34,980 bases of DNA, taken from positions 1-34,980 of the forward strand of contig CAYVBW010000008.1 of the NCBI GenBank assembly GCA_964449995.1. Reading direction: 5' to 3'. The position numbers were made by a program, and so were the translations under genes. Origin of the DNA: CAYVBW01 sp964449995. GTDB lineage: Bacteria > Patescibacteriota > Microgenomatia > UBA1400 > PJMF01. The notes under the pieces are model-generated. The model was not told the origin of the DNA and searched no databases. It saw nothing but the letters and a program-made list of their open reading frames with translations. Below, piece by piece: positions 7,663-15,888 of this stretch. How positions within the stretch are numbered: position 1 is the stretch's first letter; each line of letters starts with the position of its first letter.

Positions 7663-8400
7663 GTGTCACAAGATTATTCTCAAAAGAAACACAATTTACT
7701 AATTGTTCACGGATGGGCCATTGATCCTCTTATGAAAAAGCGCTGGCAGCCTTTAATGAAATTAATTCAGGACAAAGGTTATCAAGTAAAATACTTACAG
7801 ATTCCTGGATTTGAAGAAGATTTAGAATCAAGTTGGGACTTAGATGATTATGCTGATTGGTTAAAGGATAAGCTAGCTAGAACCAAAAACTGTGTTTTAA
7901 TTGGTCATTCTTTTGGAGGCCAGATTTCATGCAGAGCCGCAGCTTCTCAACCCAAGAATTTAAAAGCTATGGTATTGATTGGTCCAGCTGGGGTAATTGA
8001 CCGAGGCTGGCAAAAACAGTTAAAAAGATATATTTTTGGCTCTCTGGCCAATTTTGGAAAACCATTGCCCATAGGTAAATTTAAGAATTTCTGTCAAAAA
8101 ACTTTATACAAATTGGCTAGAGAAAAAGATTATTTCCAAGCACCAATAGTTTTAAAGAAAACTATGGCCATTATTTTAAAGGAGGAAGTCATTAAGGATT
8201 TGCCAAAAATTTCAGTTCCTGTATTAATTTTTTGGGGCAAAAAAGATCACTATACTCCGCACAAACACGCCTCGATATTTAGACAAGGAATAAAGGATTG
8301 TAGATTAATTTCTATTCCTAGGGCGGGTCATTGTCCTCAATATACTCACACAGATTTTTTAGTTGATAATATTATAGATTTTTTGAAATATGTGGATTAA
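7663..8400 (+). CDS. Alpha/beta hydrolase
   Basis: A 245-residue protein with GTG start. The nucleophile elbow is GHSFGG with S83; acid D195 (WGKKDHYTP) and H223 (AGHCPQ) complete the Ser-Asp-His triad. An HGW motif near residue 16-18 gives the oxyanion-hole region. No signal peptide, so cytoplasmic. Substrate cannot be told from sequence; esterase, lipase or peptidase activity are possible. It opens an operon: the next gene starts 11 nt before its stop. The companions (Mur-ligase-like, PLP enzyme, FemAB) suggest work on a wall precursor or a lipid-linked intermediate. No ATG is available near the start and no Shine-Dalgarno sequence is seen. Confidence 0.85.
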   Translation: MSQDYSQKKHNLLIVHGWAIDPLMKKRWQPLMKLIQDKGYQVKYLQIPGFEEDLESSWDLDDYADWLKDKLARTKNCVLIGHSFGGQISCRAAASQPKNLKAMVLIGPAGVIDRGWQKQLKRYIFGSLANFGKPLPIGKFKNFCQKTLYKLAREKDYFQAPIVLKKTMAIILKEEVIKDLPKISVPVLIFWGKKDHYTPHKHASIFRQGIKDCRLISIPRAGHCPQYTHTDFLVDNIIDFLKYVD

Positions 8401-9874
8401 TTTATTTTTTTTAATCTTATTGATTTTTGTTTTAGTTAGAAGTCTACTTTGGTTAACTAGATTGCAGCAAAAAGAGTATCGTTGGGATCGTTTATGGCAT
8501 TATCTAAAAACAGAGGATGGTAGGAAGGATTTACTGAAAATTTTTCCCTCCTCAAAAGACTTTTTACGCACTGGTCTGGTCAGGCCTAAAATTACAGCCC
8601 GGATGTTAGTGGTGGTGTTATTATATGTTGCTTTGTTATCTTGGCTAGTTTTTACTTTTTTTGAACTGGAAGGATGGTTTGTTCTTTTTGTTTATTTAAC
8701 AATTTTGTTTTTTATTCCGCTGATAATCTTGATTGTTAGTATTCCCACTGCAGTTATCTTTGAATGGCAAGTTTGGCTGAAAATGAAAAAAGCCCAAAAA
8801 CAAATAATAACCCATAAGCCAAAGATAATTGGCATCACTGGCAGTTATGGCAAAACCAGTACAAAAATTATCTTAAAGCATGTTTTGAGTCAAAAATATT
8901 CAGTTTACGCTACACAGCGTTCTTTCAACACTCGCTATAGTTTAGCTAGAGATATTGTCTATCGCTATCAAGGTCAGGAGATAGTTATTATTGAATATGC
9001 TGCCTATAAGCCTGGAGAGATAAAATGGTTAGCTCAAAGAATTCAGCCTCATTGGGCAGTTATAACTGGTTTAGTGGAACAGCACCTAGCAATATTTGGT
9101 TCTGTAAAAAATATAATTAAAGCCAAAGCAGAGTTAATAGAGTCTTTAAAGCCTGATGGGTTGGTGTTTGTAAATGCCAAGGATCCAAGATCAAACATGA
9201 TTGTGGAATATGCTCGTCAAAAGATTTTTTTATCAGATAAGCAAATAATCCCTTATGGCGGAGTTCAGTCTCAAATTGAACTATCTCAGCAACAATTAAC
9301 TAATGATGGTCATTTAAGTTTTGTTCTCAACGACACAAAAGTGGTAACGAAATTAGTCGGGTACAGATATTCAACTATTATTCAAGCGGGGATAGCTGTG
9401 GCAAGGGAACTGGGATTAACCTGGCAGCAGATCATTGAGGGTTTACAGACTTTTGAGCCACCTTTATTTTTTGTGCAGTTATTTCAGCATAATCAAAAAT
9501 TTTGGTTGTTAGATGATGGAAGAACCACCAACCCAATGGCTTTTTTTGATGTTATTGATTTAGCTCAAGAAATAATTGATAAGAAAAAAATTAAAGGTAG
9601 GAAGATTCTAATTACTAGCGGTATTATTGATTTAGGTGAAGAGACTAACAAAATCCACCTTAAGTTGGCAAAAAAAGCTAAAGCAATTTTTACTGATGTT
9701 GTCTATACTGGCAATCCAGGGAAAAGGCAGTTTGTCAAGATCTTTGGTCATAAGGTAATTTCAGAAAAAAATGATATTGAACAGTTGCTGCTTTCATTGG
9801 GTTCACAAGATTTTGTAGCAGTTGAGGGATGGGTTCCATTGTGGTTGCAGCATCAACTAATTACTCAACAATAA
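8390..9874 (+). CDS. Mur-ligase-like ATP-dependent enzyme with N-terminal membrane helices (MurF-related)
   Basis: A 494-residue protein. Residues 1-22, 72-92 and 96-124 are membrane helices. The rest resembles the Mur ligase central and C-terminal domains: nucleotide loop ITGSYGKTSTK (G148-T156), E202 in IEYAAYKPGEIKWL, H232 with the FGS-x4-IKAKAEL block that normally carries the carbamylated Lys, and DDGRTTNP in place of the usual DDSYNANP. The MurF N-terminal UDP-substrate domain is missing and replaced by the membrane part. Mur ligases form amide bonds using ATP; here the substrate may be lipid-linked rather than soluble UDP-MurNAc-peptide, which is inference. It overlaps the hydrolase gene by 11 nt and is followed 3 nt later by the PLP enzyme. 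Confidence 0.8.
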   Translation: MWINLFFLILLIFVLVRSLLWLTRLQQKEYRWDRLWHYLKTEDGRKDLLKIFPSSKDFLRTGLVRPKITARMLVVVLLYVALLSWLVFTFFELEGWFVLFVYLTILFFIPLIILIVSIPTAVIFEWQVWLKMKKAQKQIITHKPKIIGITGSYGKTSTKIILKHVLSQKYSVYATQRSFNTRYSLARDIVYRYQGQEIVIIEYAAYKPGEIKWLAQRIQPHWAVITGLVEQHLAIFGSVKNIIKAKAELIESLKPDGLVFVNAKDPRSNMIVEYARQKIFLSDKQIIPYGGVQSQIELSQQQLTNDGHLSFVLNDTKVVTKLVGYRYSTIIQAGIAVARELGLTWQQIIEGLQTFEPPLFFVQLFQHNQKFWLLDDGRTTNPMAFFDVIDLAQEIIDKKKIKGRKILITSGIIDLGEETNKIHLKLAKKAKAIFTDVVYTGNPGKRQFVKIFGHKVISEKNDIEQLLLSLGSQDFVAVEGWVPLWLQHQLITQQ

Positions 9875-9877
9875 TAT

Positions 9878-11098
9878 ATGTCGATTTTTAATAGTTTGGG
9901 TTCAAACTATCGCCTAAGTGAAGTATTGCTTAGCTGCTGTCAACTTTTAGACAAAGGGAACAAGTCTTATCAGAAAATTATTAAACAACTAGAACAATTT
10001 TATCAAGGAAAAGCAACTTTTTTATTTAATGGTAGGGATGCAATTGAATATTGTCTAAAGGCTTATGGAGTTAAATCTGGTGATCAGGTTTTAACTCAGG
10101 CATTTAGTTGTTCATCAATAGAAGAATCAATACAGCGAGTTGGGGCTAAAGCTGTTTATTTTGATTTAGCGCCAGGCAAAGTTAAAACATCTTCAGCCCA
10201 AATAAAAGAAGCTTTCTTAAAGGCGACAAACCCCAAAGCAGTAATTTTACAACATACTTTGGGTTATTCTGATGAAGTTGATGAAATTACTAAATTGTGT
10301 CGTCAAAATGATTTGATTTTGATTGCAGATTTGGCTCAGGCTGTTGGGGCAGTTGGTCTGGATGGCAGCTGTCTTGGATTGGAATCTGATGCAATAGTTC
10401 TGTCCTTTGGTCGTGATAAAATTTTAGATGCTGTTGTTGGAGGGGCTGTGATTTTTAGAGAAACTAAAAACAAACCTGAAGTTTACCCTCCAATTCCTAG
10501 CAACAAGAAGAATTTGCTGTTATTGCATCTCTACCCTTGCTTAACTTTTAAAATAAGACTTTTTTACAATTTGGGTGTGGGAAAAATTTTGCACTGGCTA
10601 TGTCTTAAGGCGAATTTAATACAAACCTCGATAAAAAGTCCCCACTTTCATTATCAAGCTTATCCTAAAAAATTCTCTCGCTTATTACTGGATCGCTGGT
10701 GTCATCTTGATAAACAGTTAGAGCATCGTTGCCAAATTGCAACTATATATTTAAAAAATTTAAAAGAGGTGGATAAAATTAAATTATTGGTAAATCAGAC
10801 TGAAGTTAAACAAGGCACCAATTTGCGCTTTCCATTATTGCTGGACTCAAAGAAATCTATTCAATCGCTGATTGTTTATTTAGCTGATCATGGTATTTAT
10901 TTATCTGATCGCTGGTATCGCCAGCCGGTGGATAGCGGGAGTCTTGATTTTGAAAGTGATTATGTTTTGGGCTCTTGTCCAGAAGCTGAGTTATTATCAA
11001 AGAGAGTGATAAATTTACCCACTCATCAAAATTTAAACCCAGAACAGGCAGAGAGAATTTCAAAACTTATTATTAATTGGTCTAAACTGCAATCATAA
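9878..11098 (+). CDS. DegT/DnrJ/EryC1-type PLP-dependent enzyme
   Basis: A 406-residue protein with the fold-type I aminotransferase pattern of the DegT family. NGRDAIEYCL (51-60) is the cofactor phosphate region, D151 (IADLAQAVGA) should contact the pyridine nitrogen and K181 in SFGRDK should form the Schiff base. DegT enzymes usually aminate nucleotide sugars, but this sub-branch (SFGRDK-x-LDAVVGG) differs from the sugar enzymes, so the substrate is open. It sits 3 nt after the Mur-ligase-like gene, and its stop overlaps the FemAB start (TAATG). Inference: supply of an amino group or amino sugar for the same wall intermediate. Confidence 0.8.
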   Translation: MSIFNSLGSNYRLSEVLLSCCQLLDKGNKSYQKIIKQLEQFYQGKATFLFNGRDAIEYCLKAYGVKSGDQVLTQAFSCSSIEESIQRVGAKAVYFDLAPGKVKTSSAQIKEAFLKATNPKAVILQHTLGYSDEVDEITKLCRQNDLILIADLAQAVGAVGLDGSCLGLESDAIVLSFGRDKILDAVVGGAVIFRETKNKPEVYPPIPSNKKNLLLLHLYPCLTFKIRLFYNLGVGKILHWLCLKANLIQTSIKSPHFHYQAYPKKFSRLLLDRWCHLDKQLEHRCQIATIYLKNLKEVDKIKLLVNQTEVKQGTNLRFPLLLDSKKSIQSLIVYLADHGIYLSDRWYRQPVDSGSLDFESDYVLGSCPEAELLSKRVINLPTHQNLNPEQAERISKLIINWSKLQS

Positions 11099-12126
11099 TG
11101 TATTCAAGCATTAAGTTAATTAAAGACAAAAAAACTTGGGAGCAGTTTGTTAAAAAGCATCCGGATGCTAATTTTTTACAATCTTATAATTGGGGGTTAT
11201 TTCAAGAGAGGCTTAATAAAAACTTCTTTGCTTTAGGAATCTTTGTTAAAGATATACAGGTTGGAGCGGCCCTGGTGATCAAAGAAAATGCCAAAAGAGG
11301 GAACTATTTCACCATAGCTGGCGGACCTTTACTTGATTGGCAGTCCAGTCGTGCTTTGCAACTTTTTAAAAACCTGATTAATTATCTAGAAGAACTTGCC
11401 AAAAAGGAAAACTGCTGTTTTATTAGAGTTAGGCCTCAGGCGGTTGAGGGTGATGGTATTAAATCGATTTTTACTCAAGCTGGGCTAAAGTCAGCGCCAA
11501 TGCATCTAACTGCTGACTTGACTTTGCGACTGGATTTGACTTTGAGCAATGAACAACTGCTTGGGCAAATGAGAAAAAACACTAGATACGAAATAAGAAA
11601 AGGTTTGAGGGAGGGTATAACAACTAAAATTATTTTAGATCCTGATTTCATGGACCAGTTTTATAACCATCAGCTTTATTTAGCCAAAAAACATAATTTT
11701 ATCCCTTTTGGTTATGAGTTTTTGCTTTGTCAATTTGAAGCATTTGCTCAGGACAACCAGGTAGCTTTTGTTAACTCTTATCATCATAAAGAATTGCTAG
11801 CTTCAGCTTTTGTAATTTTTTATCAAAAAGAGGCTGTTTATCATTACGGAGTTTCAACTGAGAGAAATGAAAAAATGCCTGGATCTTATGTGGCTCAATG
11901 GGCAGTTATTCAAGAGGCAAAAAAGAGAGGCTGCAAGATTTATAATTTGTGGGGAGTATCTCCTAAAGATAAGCCTAATCATCGTTTTGCTGGCGTTTCT
12001 TTATTTAAGCGAGGATTTGGTGGAACTGAAATTCAACACTTGCCAGCCCATGATTTGGCTGTGTCTCCACTGTATGCTTTTACTAAAGTATTTGAGTTTA
12101 TTCGCAAGAAAAATAGAGGATTATAA
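11098..12126 (+). CDS. FemAB-family peptidoglycan cross-bridge aminoacyltransferase
   Basis: A 342-residue protein of the FemAB/FemX (GNAT-like) group. Typical blocks are FLQSYNWGLFQE (about 26-37), GGPLLDW, FIRVRPQ, MRKNTRYEIRKG, HYGVSTERN and the C-terminal YNLWGVSPKD...GVSLFKRGFGG, which ends this family. FemAB enzymes move amino acids from aminoacyl-tRNA to the Lys of a lipid-linked peptidoglycan stem peptide at the inner membrane face. The ATG overlaps the stop of the PLP enzyme by one base, so translation is probably coupled. It closes the envelope operon and converges with the solute-binding-protein gene, 11 nt away, with no obvious terminator between. Confidence 0.88.
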   Translation: MYSSIKLIKDKKTWEQFVKKHPDANFLQSYNWGLFQERLNKNFFALGIFVKDIQVGAALVIKENAKRGNYFTIAGGPLLDWQSSRALQLFKNLINYLEELAKKENCCFIRVRPQAVEGDGIKSIFTQAGLKSAPMHLTADLTLRLDLTLSNEQLLGQMRKNTRYEIRKGLREGITTKIILDPDFMDQFYNHQLYLAKKHNFIPFGYEFLLCQFEAFAQDNQVAFVNSYHHKELLASAFVIFYQKEAVYHYGVSTERNEKMPGSYVAQWAVIQEAKKRGCKIYNLWGVSPKDKPNHRFAGVSLFKRGFGGTEIQHLPAHDLAVSPLYAFTKVFEFIRKKNRGL

Positions 12127-12137
12127 AAATATAAGAA

Positions 12138-13550
12138 CTAGACTCTGCGAATATCGTAACTGGTAAGGTGTTCTAAAAAGATTGCTGGAGGATCTTCAAG
12201 TAAGAATTGTTGAAATTCTTGATAAATGGCTTGTCTTTCATTTTGATCTAAAGTTTGTCTACCTGTTTCCAACAAACTATCTATTCTTGTATTTTGATAG
12301 TTTGAAAAATTAGTTGCTTGTTCGGAATGCCAGAGAAAATACTGATCTGGATCAGTGGGAATTTCTTGTCCAATTAACAGCAGTTGAAAGTCTTGAAGAT
12401 CAGGGAAATTAGTAACTTTGAGATTAATTGAAATTTTCATGTTTGGACAAAGATTTTTATCTTCAATGTCATCACTTGCTTGACACTCCTCGAGTGCTAG
12501 CTGCCCTAGCTCCTCCCATTCTTGCTTAATATCATTGGCTTTTTGAATATAAATTGAGGTTGTGGTTAAGGTTAGCTCTAGCGGTTGTTCTGGAGGGCTA
12601 CTTAAAAGACGCTCAATTGCCCTTTCCATATCCTTGGCATATTCTTTAGCACCTTCCAAATATGCCCATGACCGAGGATCAATCGGACTAGTAGCTTTTA
12701 TATCATTGCTTGGTTTTTGAGTTGCATAGGCCAATGCTTGCTTGACATTTCGAGATAGAAGCTGATCGTTGTGATTAAAAAAAATAGCTAAATATTGGTT
12801 AAAATTTATTTTTTCTTCAATAACCAGGTTTTTATCGGGCCAATTGATTAATTCTCCAAGATTTTTAACGTCCAGTAGTAAATCAACTTCTCCTTTTTTA
12901 AATCCAATTATGGCATCATCTTCTGTTAGGTAGAATCTATAAATAAGATAGTCTTCTGGTCCCTCCAAAGAAATTTGTCTTAACCTGTTGCTTTTTATTT
13001 GATAAGAGTCAATTTTATAAGGACCGATTCCAATGAGATTTGGTTTTTTAAAGAAGGTGAGGTGTCTTTCTAAAGTTTGTTTAAAAATGGGTTCAGTAAC
13101 AATAGCAGGGAATGGGGCAAATGTGTCAGGTAATCTAAAAATGATGTCATTAGGAGTAGTTATTGTTTCGACATCTCTAAAATTATAGTTAATATCATCT
13201 GGAGTCAGCTCTTCGCCATCTTGCCACTTGATATCTTTTTTGATTGTGAAACGATAGGTCTTTCCATCATTTTCTGTAACCCAGCGTTCAGCCAATAATG
13301 GTTTTATTGAATGATTTTCTGGGTCTACAGTAGTTAACCCAACACTTAACTTATATTTAATTTCATCAGGGAGGGTTTGTAGATTATAATCACCAACCAT
13401 TCCAATATATTTTCTAGGTTTGATGGATATTTTTTTTGCTAAGTAGGGCATGATTAGGGAGAAGATTAAGATAGCCCCAATAGCAGATAGCACAAAAGTT
13501 AGACCATGCTTTTTTATATAAGCGGTAATATACCAATAAAATTTTCGCAT
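12138..13550 (-). CDS. Family-5 extracellular solute-binding protein, membrane-anchored, no transporter partner
   Basis: A 470-residue protein. Residues 16-36 are a membrane helix and there is no lipobox Cys, so it is anchored by a transmembrane segment rather than by lipid. The family pattern of peptide/nickel binding proteins is visible: PLLAERWVTENDGKTYRFTI, WQDGEELTPDDINYNF, IGIGPYKI and a final block LLETGRQTLDQNERQAIYQE. The ATG follows the secG stop with no gap (TAAATG), which implies coupled translation. No permease or ATPase gene lies nearby, so binding without import, peptide capture, or a role beside the Sec channel are all open. At 470 residues it is shorter than most members (about 520-560). 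Confidence 0.85.
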   Translation of the reverse strand: MRKFYWYITAYIKKHGLTFVLSAIGAILIFSLIMPYLAKKISIKPRKYIGMVGDYNLQTLPDEIKYKLSVGLTTVDPENHSIKPLLAERWVTENDGKTYRFTIKKDIKWQDGEELTPDDINYNFRDVETITTPNDIIFRLPDTFAPFPAIVTEPIFKQTLERHLTFFKKPNLIGIGPYKIDSYQIKSNRLRQISLEGPEDYLIYRFYLTEDDAIIGFKKGEVDLLLDVKNLGELINWPDKNLVIEEKINFNQYLAIFFNHNDQLLSRNVKQALAYATQKPSNDIKATSPIDPRSWAYLEGAKEYAKDMERAIERLLSSPPEQPLELTLTTTSIYIQKANDIKQEWEELGQLALEECQASDDIEDKNLCPNMKISINLKVTNFPDLQDFQLLLIGQEIPTDPDQYFLWHSEQATNFSNYQNTRIDSLLETGRQTLDQNERQAIYQEFQQFLLEDPPAIFLEHLTSYDIRRV

Positions 13551-13772
13551 TTAGAAAATTAAGTTAGTTATTGAGATGAGAATAAACAAAACGATACCAA
13601 TAATTGTAGCAATAAAAATAATCTTCTCTACTCCTTTGCGAGTGTGATAGGTTTCTCCACCTCCTCCACCTCCCCAGGTGGCTCCTAAGCCTCCGCTTTG
13701 CGACTGCATTAAAACAAGTATCACCAAAAGGAGTGAAACTATAATTTGAACTATAGCTAGGGATTGTCTCAT
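13551..13772 (-). CDS. secG: Protein translocase subunit SecG
   Basis: A 73-residue protein with two membrane helices (about 5-23 and 49-71) around a Gly-rich cytoplasmic loop. The LMQSQSGGLGATWGGG stretch and ETYHTRKGVEKI are characteristic. SecG is the small accessory subunit of SecYEG. It lies between rny and a solute-binding-protein gene, with which it abuts exactly at stop and start. The 45-nt gap to rny shows no terminator, so all three may be cotranscribed. Confidence 0.95.
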   Translation of the reverse strand: MRQSLAIVQIIVSLLLVILVLMQSQSGGLGATWGGGGGGETYHTRKGVEKIIFIATIIGIVLFILISITNLIF

Positions 13773-13817
13773 ACGTTATTTATTTTTTAATTATTAGATT
13801 TACTATTGGCCCGCTAG

Positions 13818-15437
13818 TTAGTTTGCCACAGCTTCCCCTCTGGTCTCTCTAATGACATTAACAGTCACTGTACCTGGATAGGTAAGCTTGTCTTGAATCT
13901 TATCTCTTATTTTACCAGCTAAAACATTTACGTCATCATCTTTTGACTGTTGAGGATTAAGTAATACTCTAACCTCTCGACCCGCTTTAACAGCATAGGC
14001 TTCTTCGACTTCAGAGTAACTAGTAGCAATTTGTTCTAATTCCTCTAATCTTTCAATATATTCATCAATATTTTCATATCTAGCTCCTGGCCTAGCTCCA
14101 GAAATTGCATCAGCAATATAAACCACCATTGCTTCAGGACTGGTGAAAGGAGTGTCTTCATGGTGTTGGGCAATACAGTCAATTACTTCTTGGGGCATAT
14201 TGTATTTTTTGGCGATTTTTACCCCCATCTCGACATGGTTGCCGTCTGGTGTTTCTGCTATTTTCCCAACATCGTGCAATAGACAAGCTAGTTTAACAAC
14301 ATTAACGTCTACTCCAAGTTCATGGGCAAGTTTAATTCCAATTTTAGTTTCTTCTAGAGTGTGTTTAATCATATTTTGACCATAAGAAAATCTATATTTA
14401 AATCTACCCAAAGATTTAACTAACCCTGGAGGGAGGTTGTATACCCCTACCAGCTGACATAGTTCTTTTCCAGCTTCTACCATAGATTCTTCAATATCTT
14501 GTTTAACTTTTGCTACAGTTTTTTCAATTCTAGCTGGCTGAATTCGGCCATCTTTAATTAATTTTTCAAGAGAGATACGTGCAACTTCTCTTCTTACTGG
14601 ATCAAAACATGATAGGCGTACTTCTGTTTCAGCATAATCTAAATCTAAATCCACACCGGTTTGTCGTTCAAAAGCATGGATATTCCTACCTGATTTACCA
14701 ATAATTTTGCCCTTAACTTCTTCAGAGGGTAGGTTTATGATGGAAACGGTATATTCAGCGACATAATCAGTGGCGCCATGTCTCATGGTATCAATTAGAA
14801 TTTCTTTTGCTACTTCTTTTGCTTCCAACTGCACCTCTTCCTTTTTTTGTCTAATTAATTGAGCCATTTCTTGGGTTAGTTTTTTTTCTAAACCCTCAAT
14901 TAAAATTTTTTGTGCTTCCTGAGCAGTCATTCCTGAAATTTCCTCCAATCTTTTGAGCATTTTTTCTTTTGTTTCATTTAACCTCTTTTTTAATTGCTCA
15001 ATTGCTTCTTTTTCCTTAGATAAGTTTTTTTCTTTTTGCTGAATTTCATCCAGTCTTCTGTCGATTTTATCTATCTTATTATCTAAAGTTCTTTGTCTCT
15101 GATTAAAGGTTTCTTCTTGTTTGCGAGCTTCTTGCTCAGCTTGAGCCTTAACTTGTAGCGCTTCATCTTTTGCTTCTACAATAATTTCTCTGGCTTGAGC
15201 TTGAGCTTCGCGCAAAATTGACGATACTTCTTGTTGAGTGGATTTTGAGACAGCCTCAATAGTTTTTTTGTCAACAAGTTTGGCTTGCTGTTTGTGTTGA
15301 GGTTTTTTCGCAACTTTTTTTTGCTGTTCAACTCTTTTAGAATCCTGGTGTTTTTTTTCTGACTTTTTTTGAGTAACTGGCTGAGAGTCCTCTCTTGCTT
15401 TGGTGAATAGGGAAGAGAGATTGTTAAAGAATGTCAT
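13818..15437 (-). CDS. rny: Ribonuclease Y without a transmembrane anchor
   Basis: RNase Y starts mRNA decay in many bacteria. From the chosen start it has 539 residues: a Lys/Gln-rich disordered part (about 15-60), a long coiled coil (about 65-220), a KH domain with GKIIGKSGRN, and an HD phosphohydrolase domain with H359 and H388-D389 (LLHDVGK) plus HHEDTP. Family members normally begin with a membrane helix; here the N-terminus is MTFFNNLSSLFTKAR, which is at best a short amphipathic helix. The chosen ATG has CAAAGG 7 nt upstream; a longer frame starts 14 codons earlier but lacks such a site and adds no membrane helix. A promoter at 15776-15804 would give a leader of about 330 nt. Confidence 0.93.
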   Translation of the reverse strand: MTFFNNLSSLFTKAREDSQPVTQKKSEKKHQDSKRVEQQKKVAKKPQHKQQAKLVDKKTIEAVSKSTQQEVSSILREAQAQAREIIVEAKDEALQVKAQAEQEARKQEETFNQRQRTLDNKIDKIDRRLDEIQQKEKNLSKEKEAIEQLKKRLNETKEKMLKRLEEISGMTAQEAQKILIEGLEKKLTQEMAQLIRQKKEEVQLEAKEVAKEILIDTMRHGATDYVAEYTVSIINLPSEEVKGKIIGKSGRNIHAFERQTGVDLDLDYAETEVRLSCFDPVRREVARISLEKLIKDGRIQPARIEKTVAKVKQDIEESMVEAGKELCQLVGVYNLPPGLVKSLGRFKYRFSYGQNMIKHTLEETKIGIKLAHELGVDVNVVKLACLLHDVGKIAETPDGNHVEMGVKIAKKYNMPQEVIDCIAQHHEDTPFTSPEAMVVYIADAISGARPGARYENIDEYIERLEELEQIATSYSEVEEAYAVKAGREVRVLLNPQQSKDDDVNVLAGKIRDKIQDKLTYPGTVTVNVIRETRGEAVAN

Positions 15438-15888
15438 AATTGAACCTTTGCTATCATTTAAGTAATTAACAACAAGCATTTTAGAGTGCTTGTTAAGCAG
15501 CTTGAATAAGTCTCAACCTGCTAAAGAGGACGTGGGGATTTTTGCGCGCTAAAGACTAAAAAGAAAAAAAATTACGACAAAACACGATCTAAATCAATAA
15601 TTAGAACCGATTTATGATTTGTCTTTAGATTCATAAATAATTAGTTGATGTCTTATTTTTATCTAAATTAGTATTTTTAGTCTTAACCTAAATCAATCAA
15701 ACTAGTTTATTGTTTGCCTTTAATCATTTAGCCACAAGTATGCTTTGTTATTATTCTCACGTCTCTTTAGGCTGTATTATATGCTTTTTGAAAGTTGCAG
15801 TCAACTTACTGGTCAATGGGTGACATTTTAAAAAGGATTCATTTATCAATGTTTTTTGTTATCAGACTTTATTCTATAACCAATAAAT
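15438..15888 (-). other. Long untranslated leader between recA and rny, with competing complementary segments
   Basis: No gene is visible in these 451 bases. Read on the minus strand from the promoter at 15776-15804, the transcript contains AAGACTAAAAA (15674-15684), then CTAAAGAC (15621-15628), then the segment at 15549-15563. The last can pair with the first over 11 bp or with the second over 8 bp, and the two pairings share the same GTCTT bases, so they exclude each other. An 8-T run lies just upstream of the last segment (15564-15571). This resembles a switchable leader but the AT-rich context makes chance pairing possible. I could not match it to a known riboswitch or ncRNA. Confidence 0.4.
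15776..15804 (-). promoter_or_regulatory. Sigma-70-type promoter for the rny leader
   Basis: On the minus strand TTGACT (15799-15804), a 17-nt spacer and TATAAT (15776-15781). Spacing is ideal and both boxes are near consensus. Transcription would begin near 15769 and run towards rny. Confidence 0.7.

Noticed and set aside
11867..12166. A 99-codon plus-strand ORF overlapping the FemAB gene
   Set aside because: It is an out-of-frame shadow of a well-supported gene with clear family motifs.
15438..15560. tmRNA- or 6S-like RNA in the rny leader
   Set aside because: Some words recall a tag-coding region, but no tRNA-like ends, no CCA and no long hairpin could be found.
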